Of a stretch of 37,687 nt of DNA, positions 8,945-15,872 are shown one piece after another. The notes beneath the pieces are model-generated. The model searched no databases and was not told the origin of the DNA. It worked only from the letters and a program-made list of their open reading frames with translations. The DNA lies in the NCBI GenBank assembly GCA_045541455.1, contig JAZQJA010000028.1:1-37687 (forward strand). Direction: 5' to 3'. Numbering within the stretch: position 1 is the first letter of the stretch; each line of letters begins with the position of its first letter. This stretch comes from RGIG9041 sp045541455 (GTDB taxonomy: Bacteria > Bacillota > Clostridia > Oscillospirales > QAKW01). Made by a program: the position numbers and the translations under genes.

Positions 8945-9173
8945 TGAGAATATAGCAATTTTCACAATAAATATTTTTTAAAATCAAACTTTTGTTTAAT
9001 ATGTATAAATTTATCGTGCAAGGTTTGGCCATACTAAACATACATTGTTTTGTAACTGAATAAATTTAGAATTGGTTATAGCATCTATTAATACAATTCT
9101 GTTTAAAAATTTCTTGCAACTGTCGGTTGCAGATTATTTCAAAGCAAAGTTGGTAGATTGTAATATTTTACCT
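8945..9173. other. AT-rich gene-free stretch between divergent genes
   Basis: No reading frame, riboswitch core or glmS ribozyme is visible here. The only structure seen is a short hairpin GCAAC-TGTCG-GTTGC around 9115-9129. The rest is AT-rich upstream sequence of the two divergent promoters. Confidence 0.5.
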
Positions 9174-9182
9174 TGTTATAAT
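9174..9182 (+). promoter_or_regulatory. Extended -10 promoter of the glmU-like/glmS operon
   Basis: TGTTATAAT combines a TG extension with a perfect -10, 30 bases before the first ATG. No clear -35 is seen at 17 bases, as is usual for extended -10 promoters. The ribosome site (GAAAGTGAG) is weak. Confidence 0.6.
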
Positions 9183-9212
9183 TACAAAACAAAAATGAAA
9201 GTGAGTTAAAAT

Positions 9213-10175
9213 ATGATTAAAGGATATATTTTTCAAAATACATCAAGCGAAATAGAAAAAAAGGTTGCAGACTCGGTATTTTTTAATGATTTTGTAACGC
9301 AAATACTTATTGAATGTGGTGCGCAACCGTGCGGCGAATGGCAGGGCGAGCGCCTTTGCGGCGGCGACGGGTATCTTTTGCTGGCAAACGATATTCACGC
9401 AATATCGGTGCCGCTGTTTACAAATCCGCCCGCCTGTAACATCCGCCTTTGCGACCGCGATGGCAACCTTGTAGGCGCATTTATTCCGCAGCCTGTTTTT
9501 GATGACGATATTGAAAAAATACCGCATGCGATAACAGTTCCGGCAATAAAAATCACCTCAAAAAATTTTGCCGATATAACAGAACGGCGTTTTTTTGAAG
9601 TGGCAAGAAAACTTTGTGAAAAGGGCGTGTTTGTTCAAAACGGCGCCGAAATTTCGCCGCTTGCAAAAATCGAAAAAAACACCTTTATTTCAAAAGATTG
9701 CAAAATAGGAAATATCGAGTGCGGAAGCGGTTGTATAATACAAAGTTCGGTAATACTTCAAAGCACACTGGGAAACAATGTAACAGTCGGCCCGTTTGCC
9801 TATATCCGACCTGACTGCCAAATAGGTGACGATGTACGGATAGGCGATTTTGTAGAACTTAAAAATTCAACCGTTGCAAACAACACAAAAATATCGCACT
9901 TGACATACGTGGGTGACAGCACTGTTGGCAAGCGCGTAAATTTCGGCTGCGGAACGGTGACTGTAAATTACGACGGGCGCCAAAAACACCGTACCGTTAT
10001 CGGCAACGATGTTTTTATCGGTTGTAACACCAACCTTGTAGCGCCAATAACCGTCGGCGACAACGCATTTATCGCCGCGGGCGGTACCGTTACAGACGAC
10101 GTGCCCGAAAACGCGTTTGTAATAGCGCGCAGCAGACAGACAACAAAACAAGACTATATGATTAATAAGAGGTGA
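9213..10175 (+). CDS. GlmU-like glucosamine-1-phosphate N-acetyltransferase with a reduced N-terminal domain
   Basis: The C-terminal ~170 residues of this 320-aa protein match the left-handed beta-helix acetyltransferase half of GlmU: GPFAYIRP (193-200), FVELKNS with Lys217, SHLTYVGD with catalytic His229, NYDG (252-255) and the closing SRQTTKQ (307-313). This half acetylates glucosamine-1-phosphate. A normal GlmU is ~450-460 aa with an N-terminal uridylyltransferase carrying LAAGxGTRM; here only ~145 residues precede the helix and that motif is absent. GYLLLANDIHAISVPLF looks like a relic of the LVLNGDxPL strand, and FADITERRFFEVARKLCEKGV resembles the linker helix. It is 5 bases from glmS. 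UDP-GlcNAc formation must then need another enzyme, not present in this window. Confidence 0.85.
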   Translation: MIKGYIFQNTSSEIEKKVADSVFFNDFVTQILIECGAQPCGEWQGERLCGGDGYLLLANDIHAISVPLFTNPPACNIRLCDRDGNLVGAFIPQPVFDDDIEKIPHAITVPAIKITSKNFADITERRFFEVARKLCEKGVFVQNGAEISPLAKIEKNTFISKDCKIGNIECGSGCIIQSSVILQSTLGNNVTVGPFAYIRPDCQIGDDVRIGDFVELKNSTVANNTKISHLTYVGDSTVGKRVNFGCGTVTVNYDGRQKHRTVIGNDVFIGCNTNLVAPITVGDNAFIAAGGTVTDDVPENAFVIARSRQTTKQDYMINKR

Positions 10176-10180
10176 CAATC

Positions 10181-11923
10181 ATGTGCGGAATTATAGGATA
10201 TGCAGGCTGCCGCGATGCCAAAGCGGTGCTTGAAGACGGATTAAAACGGCTGGAATACCGCGGTTACGACTCGGCAGGGATTGCGCTGTTTTGCAACGAT
10301 AAAATAAAGGTTATAAAAAGTGCAGGCAAAGTTTTAGCTCTTTCAGAAAAACTAAAAAGTGTTGATACCGACCTTGCAGTATGCGGGATAGGTCACACAC
10401 GCTGGGCAACTCACGGTGCACCGACAGATATAAACTCTCACCCACACAGCCACGGCAGAATTACCCTTGTGCATAACGGAATTATTGAAAACTACAAAGA
10501 TATAAAAGGCGACACTAAAACAATCTCAGACACCGACACCGAGGCGGCGGCAATTTTAATAAACAGCCTTTACGACGGCGACCCGATTAAAGCGATTGCC
10601 GATGCGTCGATTAAAATGCACGGCTCGTTTGCACTTTGCATTATGTTTGAAGATATAAAGGACACCATTTTTGCGGTGCGCCGCGACAGCCCGCTCGCCA
10701 TTGGAATAGGCGAAAATGAAACGGTTGTTGCATCGGATATACCTGCTATAATTCCCTATACAGACCGATATTGCCTTTTAAATGAAGGTGAAATTGCAAA
10801 AGTTGATAAAAACGGCGCGGTATTTTACGACATCAATAAAAATATAATCGAAAAGCCTCTCAAAACGGCGCACTACGACCTGCAAAACACTGACAAAAAC
10901 GGCTTTGAACACTATATGCTAAAAGAAATTTTTGAACAACCAACCGCTATCAAAAACACAGTTGCAGAGTGTCAGTACGAACTTGAAAAATTAAATCTTG
11001 GCGAAATAGACAGAATTTATATTGTTGCGTGCGGCTCGGCCATGCACGCAGGACTGCTGGGTGCAAAAGCGCTTGAAAAACTGTGCGATATACCCACAAG
11101 GGTGTATATTGCAAGCGAATTTCGCTATGACGGAATTAAACTGCGCCCTACCGACCTTGTAATTGCGGTGTCGCAATCGGGCGAAACGGCAGACACCCTG
11201 GCCGCACTAAGACTTGCAAAAAAACAAGGCGCAAAAACGCTGGGCATTGTAAACGTGTTTGGCTCGGCGCTTGATAATGAAGCAGACTTTGTTCTGCACA
11301 CCCGTGCAGGCGTTGAAATATGCGTTGCAACAACCAAAGCCTATCTCTGCCAAAGCGCCGTTATGTATATGCTGGCACTAAAACTGTCGGGAAATGACCT
11401 GTCAGCAATGCAAAGCCTTGAACAAGCGGTTAAAAAGGCGCTGAATCTGTCTGATAAATGCAAATTTTGCTCGCATATTTTAAATAAAAAAGAACACGCA
11501 TTTTTTATCGGCAGAGGTGTTGACTACAGTGTTTGCACCGAGGGCTCGCTTAAACTCAAAGAGGTGTCCTACCTGCACAGCGAAGCCTATCCTGCAGGTG
11601 AACTCAAGCACGGCACCATATCACTTATCGAAAACGGCACTCCGCTTATCGCCGTAATGACCGACAGAAAAGTAATTTCAAAAACTATTTCAAATATAAA
11701 AGAGGCAGTAGCACGCGGAGCCAAAGTAATCGCCGTTACCTACCCGGACATTGATGTCAGCGATTTTTGCGATAATAAAATTGAAATCGATGTGCAAAAC
11801 GAGTGGCTGGCACCTATAGTAGCAGCAGTTCCTCTCCAACTTCTCGCTTACTATACCGCAAAATCACGCGGGTGTGACATTGACAAACCGCGCAACCTCG
11901 CAAAAAGTGTTACAGTAGAGTAA
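10181..11923 (+). CDS. glmS: Glutamine-fructose-6-phosphate aminotransferase (isomerizing)
   Basis: GlmS makes glucosamine-6-phosphate from fructose-6-phosphate and glutamine, the first step to UDP-GlcNAc and peptidoglycan. The ATG at 10181 is preferred over the in-frame GTG at 10172 because the mature enzyme needs Cys directly after Met (MCGIIGYAG) and AGAGGTG lies 6 bases ahead. The glutaminase domain (~1-220) shows LEYRGYDSAGIAL and GHTRWATHG. Two SIS isomerase domains follow (SQSGETADT near 330), and the C-terminus ends in the conserved KPRNLAKSVTVE. At 580 aa it is slightly short but complete. It is co-transcribed with the GlmU-like gene. I see no glmS ribozyme upstream. Confidence 0.97.
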   Translation: MCGIIGYAGCRDAKAVLEDGLKRLEYRGYDSAGIALFCNDKIKVIKSAGKVLALSEKLKSVDTDLAVCGIGHTRWATHGAPTDINSHPHSHGRITLVHNGIIENYKDIKGDTKTISDTDTEAAAILINSLYDGDPIKAIADASIKMHGSFALCIMFEDIKDTIFAVRRDSPLAIGIGENETVVASDIPAIIPYTDRYCLLNEGEIAKVDKNGAVFYDINKNIIEKPLKTAHYDLQNTDKNGFEHYMLKEIFEQPTAIKNTVAECQYELEKLNLGEIDRIYIVACGSAMHAGLLGAKALEKLCDIPTRVYIASEFRYDGIKLRPTDLVIAVSQSGETADTLAALRLAKKQGAKTLGIVNVFGSALDNEADFVLHTRAGVEICVATTKAYLCQSAVMYMLALKLSGNDLSAMQSLEQAVKKALNLSDKCKFCSHILNKKEHAFFIGRGVDYSVCTEGSLKLKEVSYLHSEAYPAGELKHGTISLIENGTPLIAVMTDRKVISKTISNIKEAVARGAKVIAVTYPDIDVSDFCDNKIEIDVQNEWLAPIVAAVPLQLLAYYTAKSRGCDIDKPRNLAKSVTVE

Positions 11924-11932
11924 TTTTTTATA

Positions 11933-11961
11933 GTGACAACATTAAAATGTTGTAGTATAAT
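11933..11961 (+). promoter_or_regulatory. Promoter of the cinA-like gene, probably leaderless
   Basis: GTGACA (11933-11938), 17-base spacer and TATAAT (11956-11961). The ATG at 11968 starts 7 bases after the -10, where transcription should begin, and there is no ribosome site ahead of it. The mRNA is therefore predicted to be leaderless. Confidence 0.75.
11936..11953. promoter_or_regulatory. Candidate operator: palindrome filling the promoter spacer
   Basis: ACAACATT-AA-AATGTTGT is a perfect inverted repeat with 8-base arms lying between, and slightly overlapping, the -35 and -10. The position suits a dimeric regulator. It has no GC core or T-run, so it is not a terminator for glmS. Confidence 0.45.
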
Positions 11962-11967
11962 AAAATT

Positions 11968-12429
11968 ATGAAAACAAAAATTCTTATTCAAAAACTAATA
12001 CAAAAAGGCTTTCACATCTGCTGCGCCGAGTCGTGCACGGGCGGTATGCTGTCAGCAACGCTTGTTAGTGAATCGGGGGCATCGCAAGTTGTAAGTTTGG
12101 GGCTTGTCACCTATTCAAACGAAATGAAAGAAAAAATGCTTGGCGTAAAGCACTCCTCTCTTTCTCAGTTTGGCGCGGTAAGCGAATGTGTTGCAGGCGA
12201 AATGGCAAGCGGTGCAGCCCGCGTAAGCAATGCGCAAATCGGTGTCGGTGTTACCGGTATTGCAGGCCCTACAGGTGCAGTACCGGGAAAACCTGTCGGC
12301 ACTGTCTGTTTTGGTTTTTATATCGACGGAAAACTTGTCACAAAAACAAAACACTTTGACGGTGACAGGCAATCTGTCCGCCAAAGTGCTGTTGATTTTG
12401 CTATAGATTATTTAACAAAAGAACTCTAA
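11968..12429 (+). CDS. CinA C-terminal domain protein (nicotinamide-nucleotide amidohydrolase type)
   Basis: This 153-aa protein is the stand-alone CinA C-terminal/PncC domain. Visible signatures are AESCTGGMLSATLVS (20-34), GLVTYSNEMKEKMLGV, FGAVSE and GVTGIAGPTG (91-100). PncC enzymes deamidate nicotinamide mononucleotide to nicotinate mononucleotide, recycling pyridine nucleotides after DNA ligase or other NAD use. The N-terminal MoCF-like domain of full CinA (~410 aa) is absent. In many Firmicutes cinA lies between pgsA and recA; here those genes are elsewhere in the window and lack it. It has its own promoter and a terminator directly behind. Whether this copy has the deamidase activity cannot be decided from sequence alone. 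Confidence 0.92.
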   Translation: MKTKILIQKLIQKGFHICCAESCTGGMLSATLVSESGASQVVSLGLVTYSNEMKEKMLGVKHSSLSQFGAVSECVAGEMASGAARVSNAQIGVGVTGIAGPTGAVPGKPVGTVCFGFYIDGKLVTKTKHFDGDRQSVRQSAVDFAIDYLTKEL

Positions 12430-12454
12430 AAAAAGGCTCTGTGAGCCTTTTTTA
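12428..12454. terminator. Bidirectional intrinsic terminator between convergent genes
   Basis: AAAAAAAGGCTC-TGT-GAGCCTTTTTT. It overlaps the stop codons of the convergent cinA-like gene (plus) and glycerol-1-phosphate dehydrogenase gene (minus), with A and T runs on both sides. Confidence 0.88.
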
Positions 12455-13717
12455 TTTTGCAAAGAGTGTGAAATATAACCATAAAACTGTGTAACGGTCT
12501 TTTAAGTCTTTTGCATACAAAACGCTGTCTTCAATGACCTCTTTTCCGTAAAACTTTTCAAATTCGCTATAATCCATACCCGCACTTTTTAAAAGAGCAA
12601 TAAGTTCGTCAGACGACGGTGTTTCTTTTAAAACCGCAATAATATCGTCCCACTTTTCGCGGTATTTTTGGGCAAGATTACCGGTATAATATCCCATTTT
12701 GTCCTGAAGCGCAATAACACCGTTTGCTGCAATGCCGTAACTGTCTTTTATTTGTTTTTCCCAGTCGCAGCGGTCGAAATTATATGTATTTTCAGGCATC
12801 TTGCCAAGTTCGATAATTTTTTCACGGAGTTTTTGTGTTTCAACAGTCGAATACACAACGTCTGTTCCGTGAAGCAAATATCCCCTGCCCTTAACGATAC
12901 CTGTAATTTCAAAATAGTGCGATAAATGATGCTCACTTCCTGATGCGGGGCGTGAATTGCCGACAAATGCCATGGCAATACCTACAATAACAAGCGCTTC
13001 CATAAGCGTTTTAATTGTTTCGGGGTCACGCTTTTCAACGCCGCTTGCAAGCGCACGGGTTTTAAGCAGAGTTTCGTATGTGAGATTATATACATAATCA
13101 CAAATGTACTCGCCGTTTACAACATTTGCAAGTTTCCAGTCGTTTAGCGCAGAATATTTACCGATAATGTCGCCAAAACCCGACTTGATCATATCCATCG
13201 GCGCATCTTTAAGCACATCTACATCGCCAACAATAACCTGCGGTACACGTGCATTAAAAGTTGTTTTCATATTATCTGTTATCATAGCGGCACCAACCGA
13301 TGCGTAACCGTCCATTGACGTTGCGGTGGCAACTATAAAATAGCGCAAGTTGTTATTAAAACTTACATATTTGCAAAGGTCGTTTATAACACCGCTTCCA
13401 ACACCGACAATAAGGTCTGTTTTTTTGCTTATGCACGCATTTAATGCATCTATCGCCTGCTCGTTAGGTACCAAAAGTCCGTCGCAGACAAATACCTTTG
13501 AACACTCAACCTTTTTGCCCAGTAACTGTTCAACTGTTTTTCCGCAAACAGCATAGGTATTGTTGTCCGACACCAACACGATATTGTTATATTTTTCGCA
13601 AAGTCGAGGCAGTTCGTTTACAGCCCCGCTTTTAATAACAACCTCATCAATATCACAATCGTGAACGCGTCCGCAAGCACAGTCTGTAACGCCTTTTAAA
13701 AGTTTATTTATATCCAT
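12452..13717 (-). CDS. egsA: sn-glycerol-1-phosphate dehydrogenase (AraM/EgsA family)
   Basis: This 421-aa protein belongs to the iron-containing alcohol dehydrogenase/dehydroquinate synthase fold and resembles bacterial AraM/EgsA, which reduce dihydroxyacetone phosphate to sn-glycerol-1-phosphate. It shows the dinucleotide loop VGVGSGVINDLCKY (~104-117), ATATSMDGYAS, the metal-ligand segment SGFGDIIGKYSALNDW and the His pair in PASGSEHHLSHYFEI. In Bacillus the product feeds heptaprenylglyceryl phosphate synthesis; in archaea it starts ether lipids. Its ATG overlaps the stop of the upstream HAD gene (TAATG), so the two are translationally coupled. No prenyltransferase is visible nearby, so the fate of the product is open. 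The symbol follows the Bacillus enzyme. Confidence 0.88.
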   Translation of the reverse strand: MDINKLLKGVTDCACGRVHDCDIDEVVIKSGAVNELPRLCEKYNNIVLVSDNNTYAVCGKTVEQLLGKKVECSKVFVCDGLLVPNEQAIDALNACISKKTDLIVGVGSGVINDLCKYVSFNNNLRYFIVATATSMDGYASVGAAMITDNMKTTFNARVPQVIVGDVDVLKDAPMDMIKSGFGDIIGKYSALNDWKLANVVNGEYICDYVYNLTYETLLKTRALASGVEKRDPETIKTLMEALVIVGIAMAFVGNSRPASGSEHHLSHYFEITGIVKGRGYLLHGTDVVYSTVETQKLREKIIELGKMPENTYNFDRCDWEKQIKDSYGIAANGVIALQDKMGYYTGNLAQKYREKWDDIIAVLKETPSSDELIALLKSAGMDYSEFEKFYGKEVIEDSVLYAKDLKDRYTVLWLYFTLFAK

Positions 13718-14439
13718 TATAAAAACTCCTTCATAATTTCGGGAAATTTAGTATAGTCGTCTATTGTAATAAAGTTAAAATCGGACTTATAAACCGACTC
13801 GTCATTACCGCCCTGCCCGTAATCGTCGCCGACAAATGCAACCTCACAATGCTCAAGAGCGCGTTGTTTACAATACTTGTCAAGTGCATAATATTTATTG
13901 TACGGAAACGGTGCCATATCAAACGAAGAGGTACCGCCCACAAAAACGGTATAGTCGGAAAATACATTTTTAACGTCGTCATGAATGGCACGTCGCTTGC
14001 TTCTGTCAGGGTCAAAGGCAAGTTTATTTTCAAGCGGTGCAGTTGTACCTAAAATGGGAAAAGTAATACAGCCCGATGCATGATATTCAACATTTTCACC
14101 GATATACTCTGTAAATCCGTACTTTTTTCTAAGCGACGTAACACGCGCTTCGACAGATTCTTTGTCACAATCAGTGTGATTATCTTCTTTAATTATAATG
14201 TCTTTTGTGTCAGCATCATACTCTGCATACTGCATTCCGTAGTTTCCGATTATATCAATAGGAAATCTTCCCATCTGCTCAAATATACGACGGCACATAC
14301 CGGCACCTACCATAAGCAGTTTGTACTTTTTTGCAAGTGCCAAAAGCACATCGCGGTTTTGCTGTGACAATGGTGATTTGTGCTGTGTAAGCGTTCCGTC
14401 AAGGTCAAACGCGATAAGTTTAATTTTACTTATATCCAT
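13717..14439 (-). CDS. HAD-superfamily hydrolase resembling eukaryotic-type phosphomannomutase
   Basis: This 240-aa HAD protein has FDLDGTLT (11-18) with nucleophile Asp12 and acid/base Asp14, and a late acidic loop GDDYGQGGNDESVY. The C-terminal half follows eukaryotic phosphomannomutase (PMM) closely: GGTSSFDMAPFPYNKYYAL resembles the PMM GGxxSFDxFPxGWDKxY segment, and GQGGND the PMM PGGND loop. I therefore place it in the HAD-IIB/PMM-like group rather than among Cof phosphatases. It may be a sugar-phosphate mutase or phosphatase. It is coupled to the glycerol-1-phosphate dehydrogenase by a one-base TAATG overlap and has its own promoter, so the two should act in one pathway, possibly phosphoglycerol or glycolipid metabolism (inference). 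Confidence 0.82.
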   Translation of the reverse strand: MDISKIKLIAFDLDGTLTQHKSPLSQQNRDVLLALAKKYKLLMVGAGMCRRIFEQMGRFPIDIIGNYGMQYAEYDADTKDIIIKEDNHTDCDKESVEARVTSLRKKYGFTEYIGENVEYHASGCITFPILGTTAPLENKLAFDPDRSKRRAIHDDVKNVFSDYTVFVGGTSSFDMAPFPYNKYYALDKYCKQRALEHCEVAFVGDDYGQGGNDESVYKSDFNFITIDDYTKFPEIMKEFL

Positions 14440-14463
14440 TTTCTTGCCCCCCTTTTTTCACTT

Positions 14464-14492
14464 ATTATAAAATAATTAAATTTTTCCGTCAA
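14464..14492 (-). promoter_or_regulatory. Promoter of the HAD/egsA operon
   Basis: On the minus strand TTGACG (14492-14487), 17-base spacer, TATAAT (14469-14464), followed by a GGGGGG-rich ribosome site before the ATG at 14439. It diverges from the aromatic operon promoter about 65 bases away. Confidence 0.82.
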
Positions 14493-14557
14493 TAGATGTT
14501 CATAACATTGATAAAACGAACACAAACATTCAAAAAATGAATTTTTATGCAAAAACC

Positions 14558-14586
14558 TTGACAAAGTCAACCGACGGGTTTATTAT
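14558..14586 (+). promoter_or_regulatory. Promoter of the aromatic amino acid operon
   Basis: TTGACA (14558-14563), 17-base spacer and TATTAT (14581-14586), with a predicted start near 14593 and a ~180-base leader before pheA. The -35 lies in a small palindrome, TTGAC-AAA-GTCAA (14558-14570). Confidence 0.85.
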
Positions 14587-14613
14587 ATTAAATAATATTT
14601 TAGAAAGGATTTT

Positions 14614-14709
14614 TTTGGGATAGGTCAATGTTATACTGTCGATTTTATTATTATTCATATACGGACTGTCCCAAAGCCTGAGAAAACGTTTTAATATGGT
14701 AGACAGCCC
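14614..14709 (+). promoter_or_regulatory. Attenuator pairing segments 1, 2 and 3 of the aro operon leader
   Basis: Segment 1 (TTTGGGATAG, 14614-14623) can pair over 10 positions, one of them G-U, with segment 2 (CTGTCCCAAA, 14666-14675). The overlapping segment GGACTGTC (14663-14670) can instead pair, with one mismatch, with segment 3 (GACAGCCC, 14702-14709). Segment 3 runs into the 5' arm of the terminator (14706-14716), so 2:3 pairing should disturb the base of the terminator. Segment 2 lies in the last codons of the Tyr-rich leader frame, so ribosome position would decide which form appears. Pairing was read by eye; no energies were calculated. Confidence 0.75.
14628..14681 (+). CDS. Tyr-rich leader peptide of the aromatic amino acid operon
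   Basis: The 17-codon frame reads MLYCRFYYYSYTDCPKA then TGA. Five residues are Tyr (3, 7, 8, 9, 11) and one is Phe (6), with FYYY contiguous. It begins about 35 bases after the predicted transcription start; a short GGGATAGG region upstream could serve as a weak ribosome site. The frame ends 25 bases before the terminator's 5' arm, and pheA starts 93 bases after its stop. A control frame rich in the end-product amino acids, ahead of a terminator and the first pathway gene, is the hallmark of ribosome-mediated attenuation. The peptide itself probably has no function. AT-richness could produce TAT codons by chance, but the ordered RNA segments argue against coincidence. Confidence 0.78.
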   Translation: MLYCRFYYYSYTDCPKA

Positions 14710-14760
14710 GCAATCAACTATACTCATTTTTAAAAGTATATGATTGCGGGCTTTTATTTT
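14706..14760 (+). terminator. Attenuator terminator upstream of pheA
   Basis: Outer stem GCCCGCAATCA (14706-14716) / TGATTGCGGGC (14741-14751), inner stem TATACT (14719-14724) / AGTATA (14735-14740), followed by TTTTATTTT. It lies inside the leader, before the first structural gene, so it must be conditional. Confidence 0.92.
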
Positions 14761-14774
14761 GAAAGGATTACAAA

Positions 14775-15863
14775 ATGGCAGACATTGAAAAGGCAAGACA
14801 ACTGATAAACGAGGCTGACCGTGAAATTGCACGGTTGTTTGAAAAGCGAATGGATGCGGTGCGCAGCGTTGCTATGTATAAAAAAGAACGCGGTTTGCAA
14901 ATTGAAGATTTAACGCGGGAAAACGAAGTTATTGCAAGAAACTCCGAACTTGTTCAAAACGACGACTACCGCTCGTACTATGTAAACTTTTTGCGCTATC
15001 AAATGGAACTTGCAAAAAAATATCAGCATAAACTGATTTTCGGTCACAAAGTGGCTTACAGCGGTGTTGAGGGCGCATTTGCCAACATTGCCGCGCTAAA
15101 AATATTTCCCGACTGTGAAGCGGTTGCAAAACCCGACTTTAAAACCGCGTACGACGCTGTTGTAAACGGCGAGTGTGACTGCTGTATTTTACCGCTGGAA
15201 AACAGTTTTAACGGCGATGTCGGTCAGGTAATGGACCTTGCATTTTTCGGACCTCTTTATATAAACGGTGTGTACGATGCACAGATTATTCAAAACCTGC
15301 TTGCCGTAAAGGGTGCAAAACTGTCAGATATAAAAACCGTTATCAGCCACCCGCAAGCGCTTGGCCAGTGCGCAAACTACCTGCGTCAACACAACTTTAA
15401 AACAGAAGAGGCTGTAAACACCGCCGTTGCTGCAAAAACGGTGGCTGAGTCGAAAAGACTTGATATTGCGGCAATCGGCTCGGACGAGGCGGCTAAACGC
15501 TACGGCCTTGAAAAACTCGACTCACATATAAACGAAAGCGGCACAAACACCACCCGCTTTGCTGTTTTTTCGCGTATACAAAAAACAGACACCCGCAACG
15601 ACAATCATTTTATAATGATGTTTACTGTTAAAAACGAGCCGGGCTGTCTTGGTAAAGCAGTATCGGCAATAGGTGAAAACGGCTTTAACCTGCGTGCCCT
15701 TAAAAGCCGCCCGACAAAACAACTCAGTTGGAATTATTATTTTTATGCCGAGGGTGAAGGCCATATAAACTCGTTTGAAGGCAGGCGCATGCTCTCGCAA
15801 CTCGAACCCAACTGCACAAGCCTTAAGGTCGTCGGCTCATACGAAAACGAACCTACTATATAG
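14775..15863 (+). CDS. pheA: Bifunctional chorismate mutase / prephenate dehydratase
   Basis: PheA turns chorismate into prephenate and then phenylpyruvate, the precursor of Phe. The 362-aa protein has three parts: an AroQ-type chorismate mutase helix bundle (1-85; INEADREIARLFEKRMDAV), a prephenate dehydratase domain (~90-270) with LPLENSFNGDV and the catalytic TRF at 260-262, and a C-terminal ACT domain (~278-350) with a KSRP motif (310-313) like the Phe-binding ESRP of other P-proteins. Phe feedback inhibition is therefore likely. AAAGGA precedes the ATG. It is the first gene after the Tyr-rich leader and its terminator. The remaining operon genes follow with gaps under 15 bases or overlaps. 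Confidence 0.97.
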   Translation: MADIEKARQLINEADREIARLFEKRMDAVRSVAMYKKERGLQIEDLTRENEVIARNSELVQNDDYRSYYVNFLRYQMELAKKYQHKLIFGHKVAYSGVEGAFANIAALKIFPDCEAVAKPDFKTAYDAVVNGECDCCILPLENSFNGDVGQVMDLAFFGPLYINGVYDAQIIQNLLAVKGAKLSDIKTVISHPQALGQCANYLRQHNFKTEEAVNTAVAAKTVAESKRLDIAAIGSDEAAKRYGLEKLDSHINESGTNTTRFAVFSRIQKTDTRNDNHFIMMFTVKNEPGCLGKAVSAIGENGFNLRALKSRPTKQLSWNYYFYAEGEGHINSFEGRRMLSQLEPNCTSLKVVGSYENEPTI

Positions 15864-15872
15864 GAGAAGATA

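Noticed and set aside
8845..9212. glmS ribozyme upstream of the amino-sugar operon
   Set aside because: No ribozyme core is recognisable, and the first gene is the glmU-like one.
14593..14775. T-box riboswitch in the aromatic operon leader
   Set aside because: No AGGGTGGNACCGCG-type T-box sequence and no room for a specifier stem I; the Tyr-rich frame explains the layout better.
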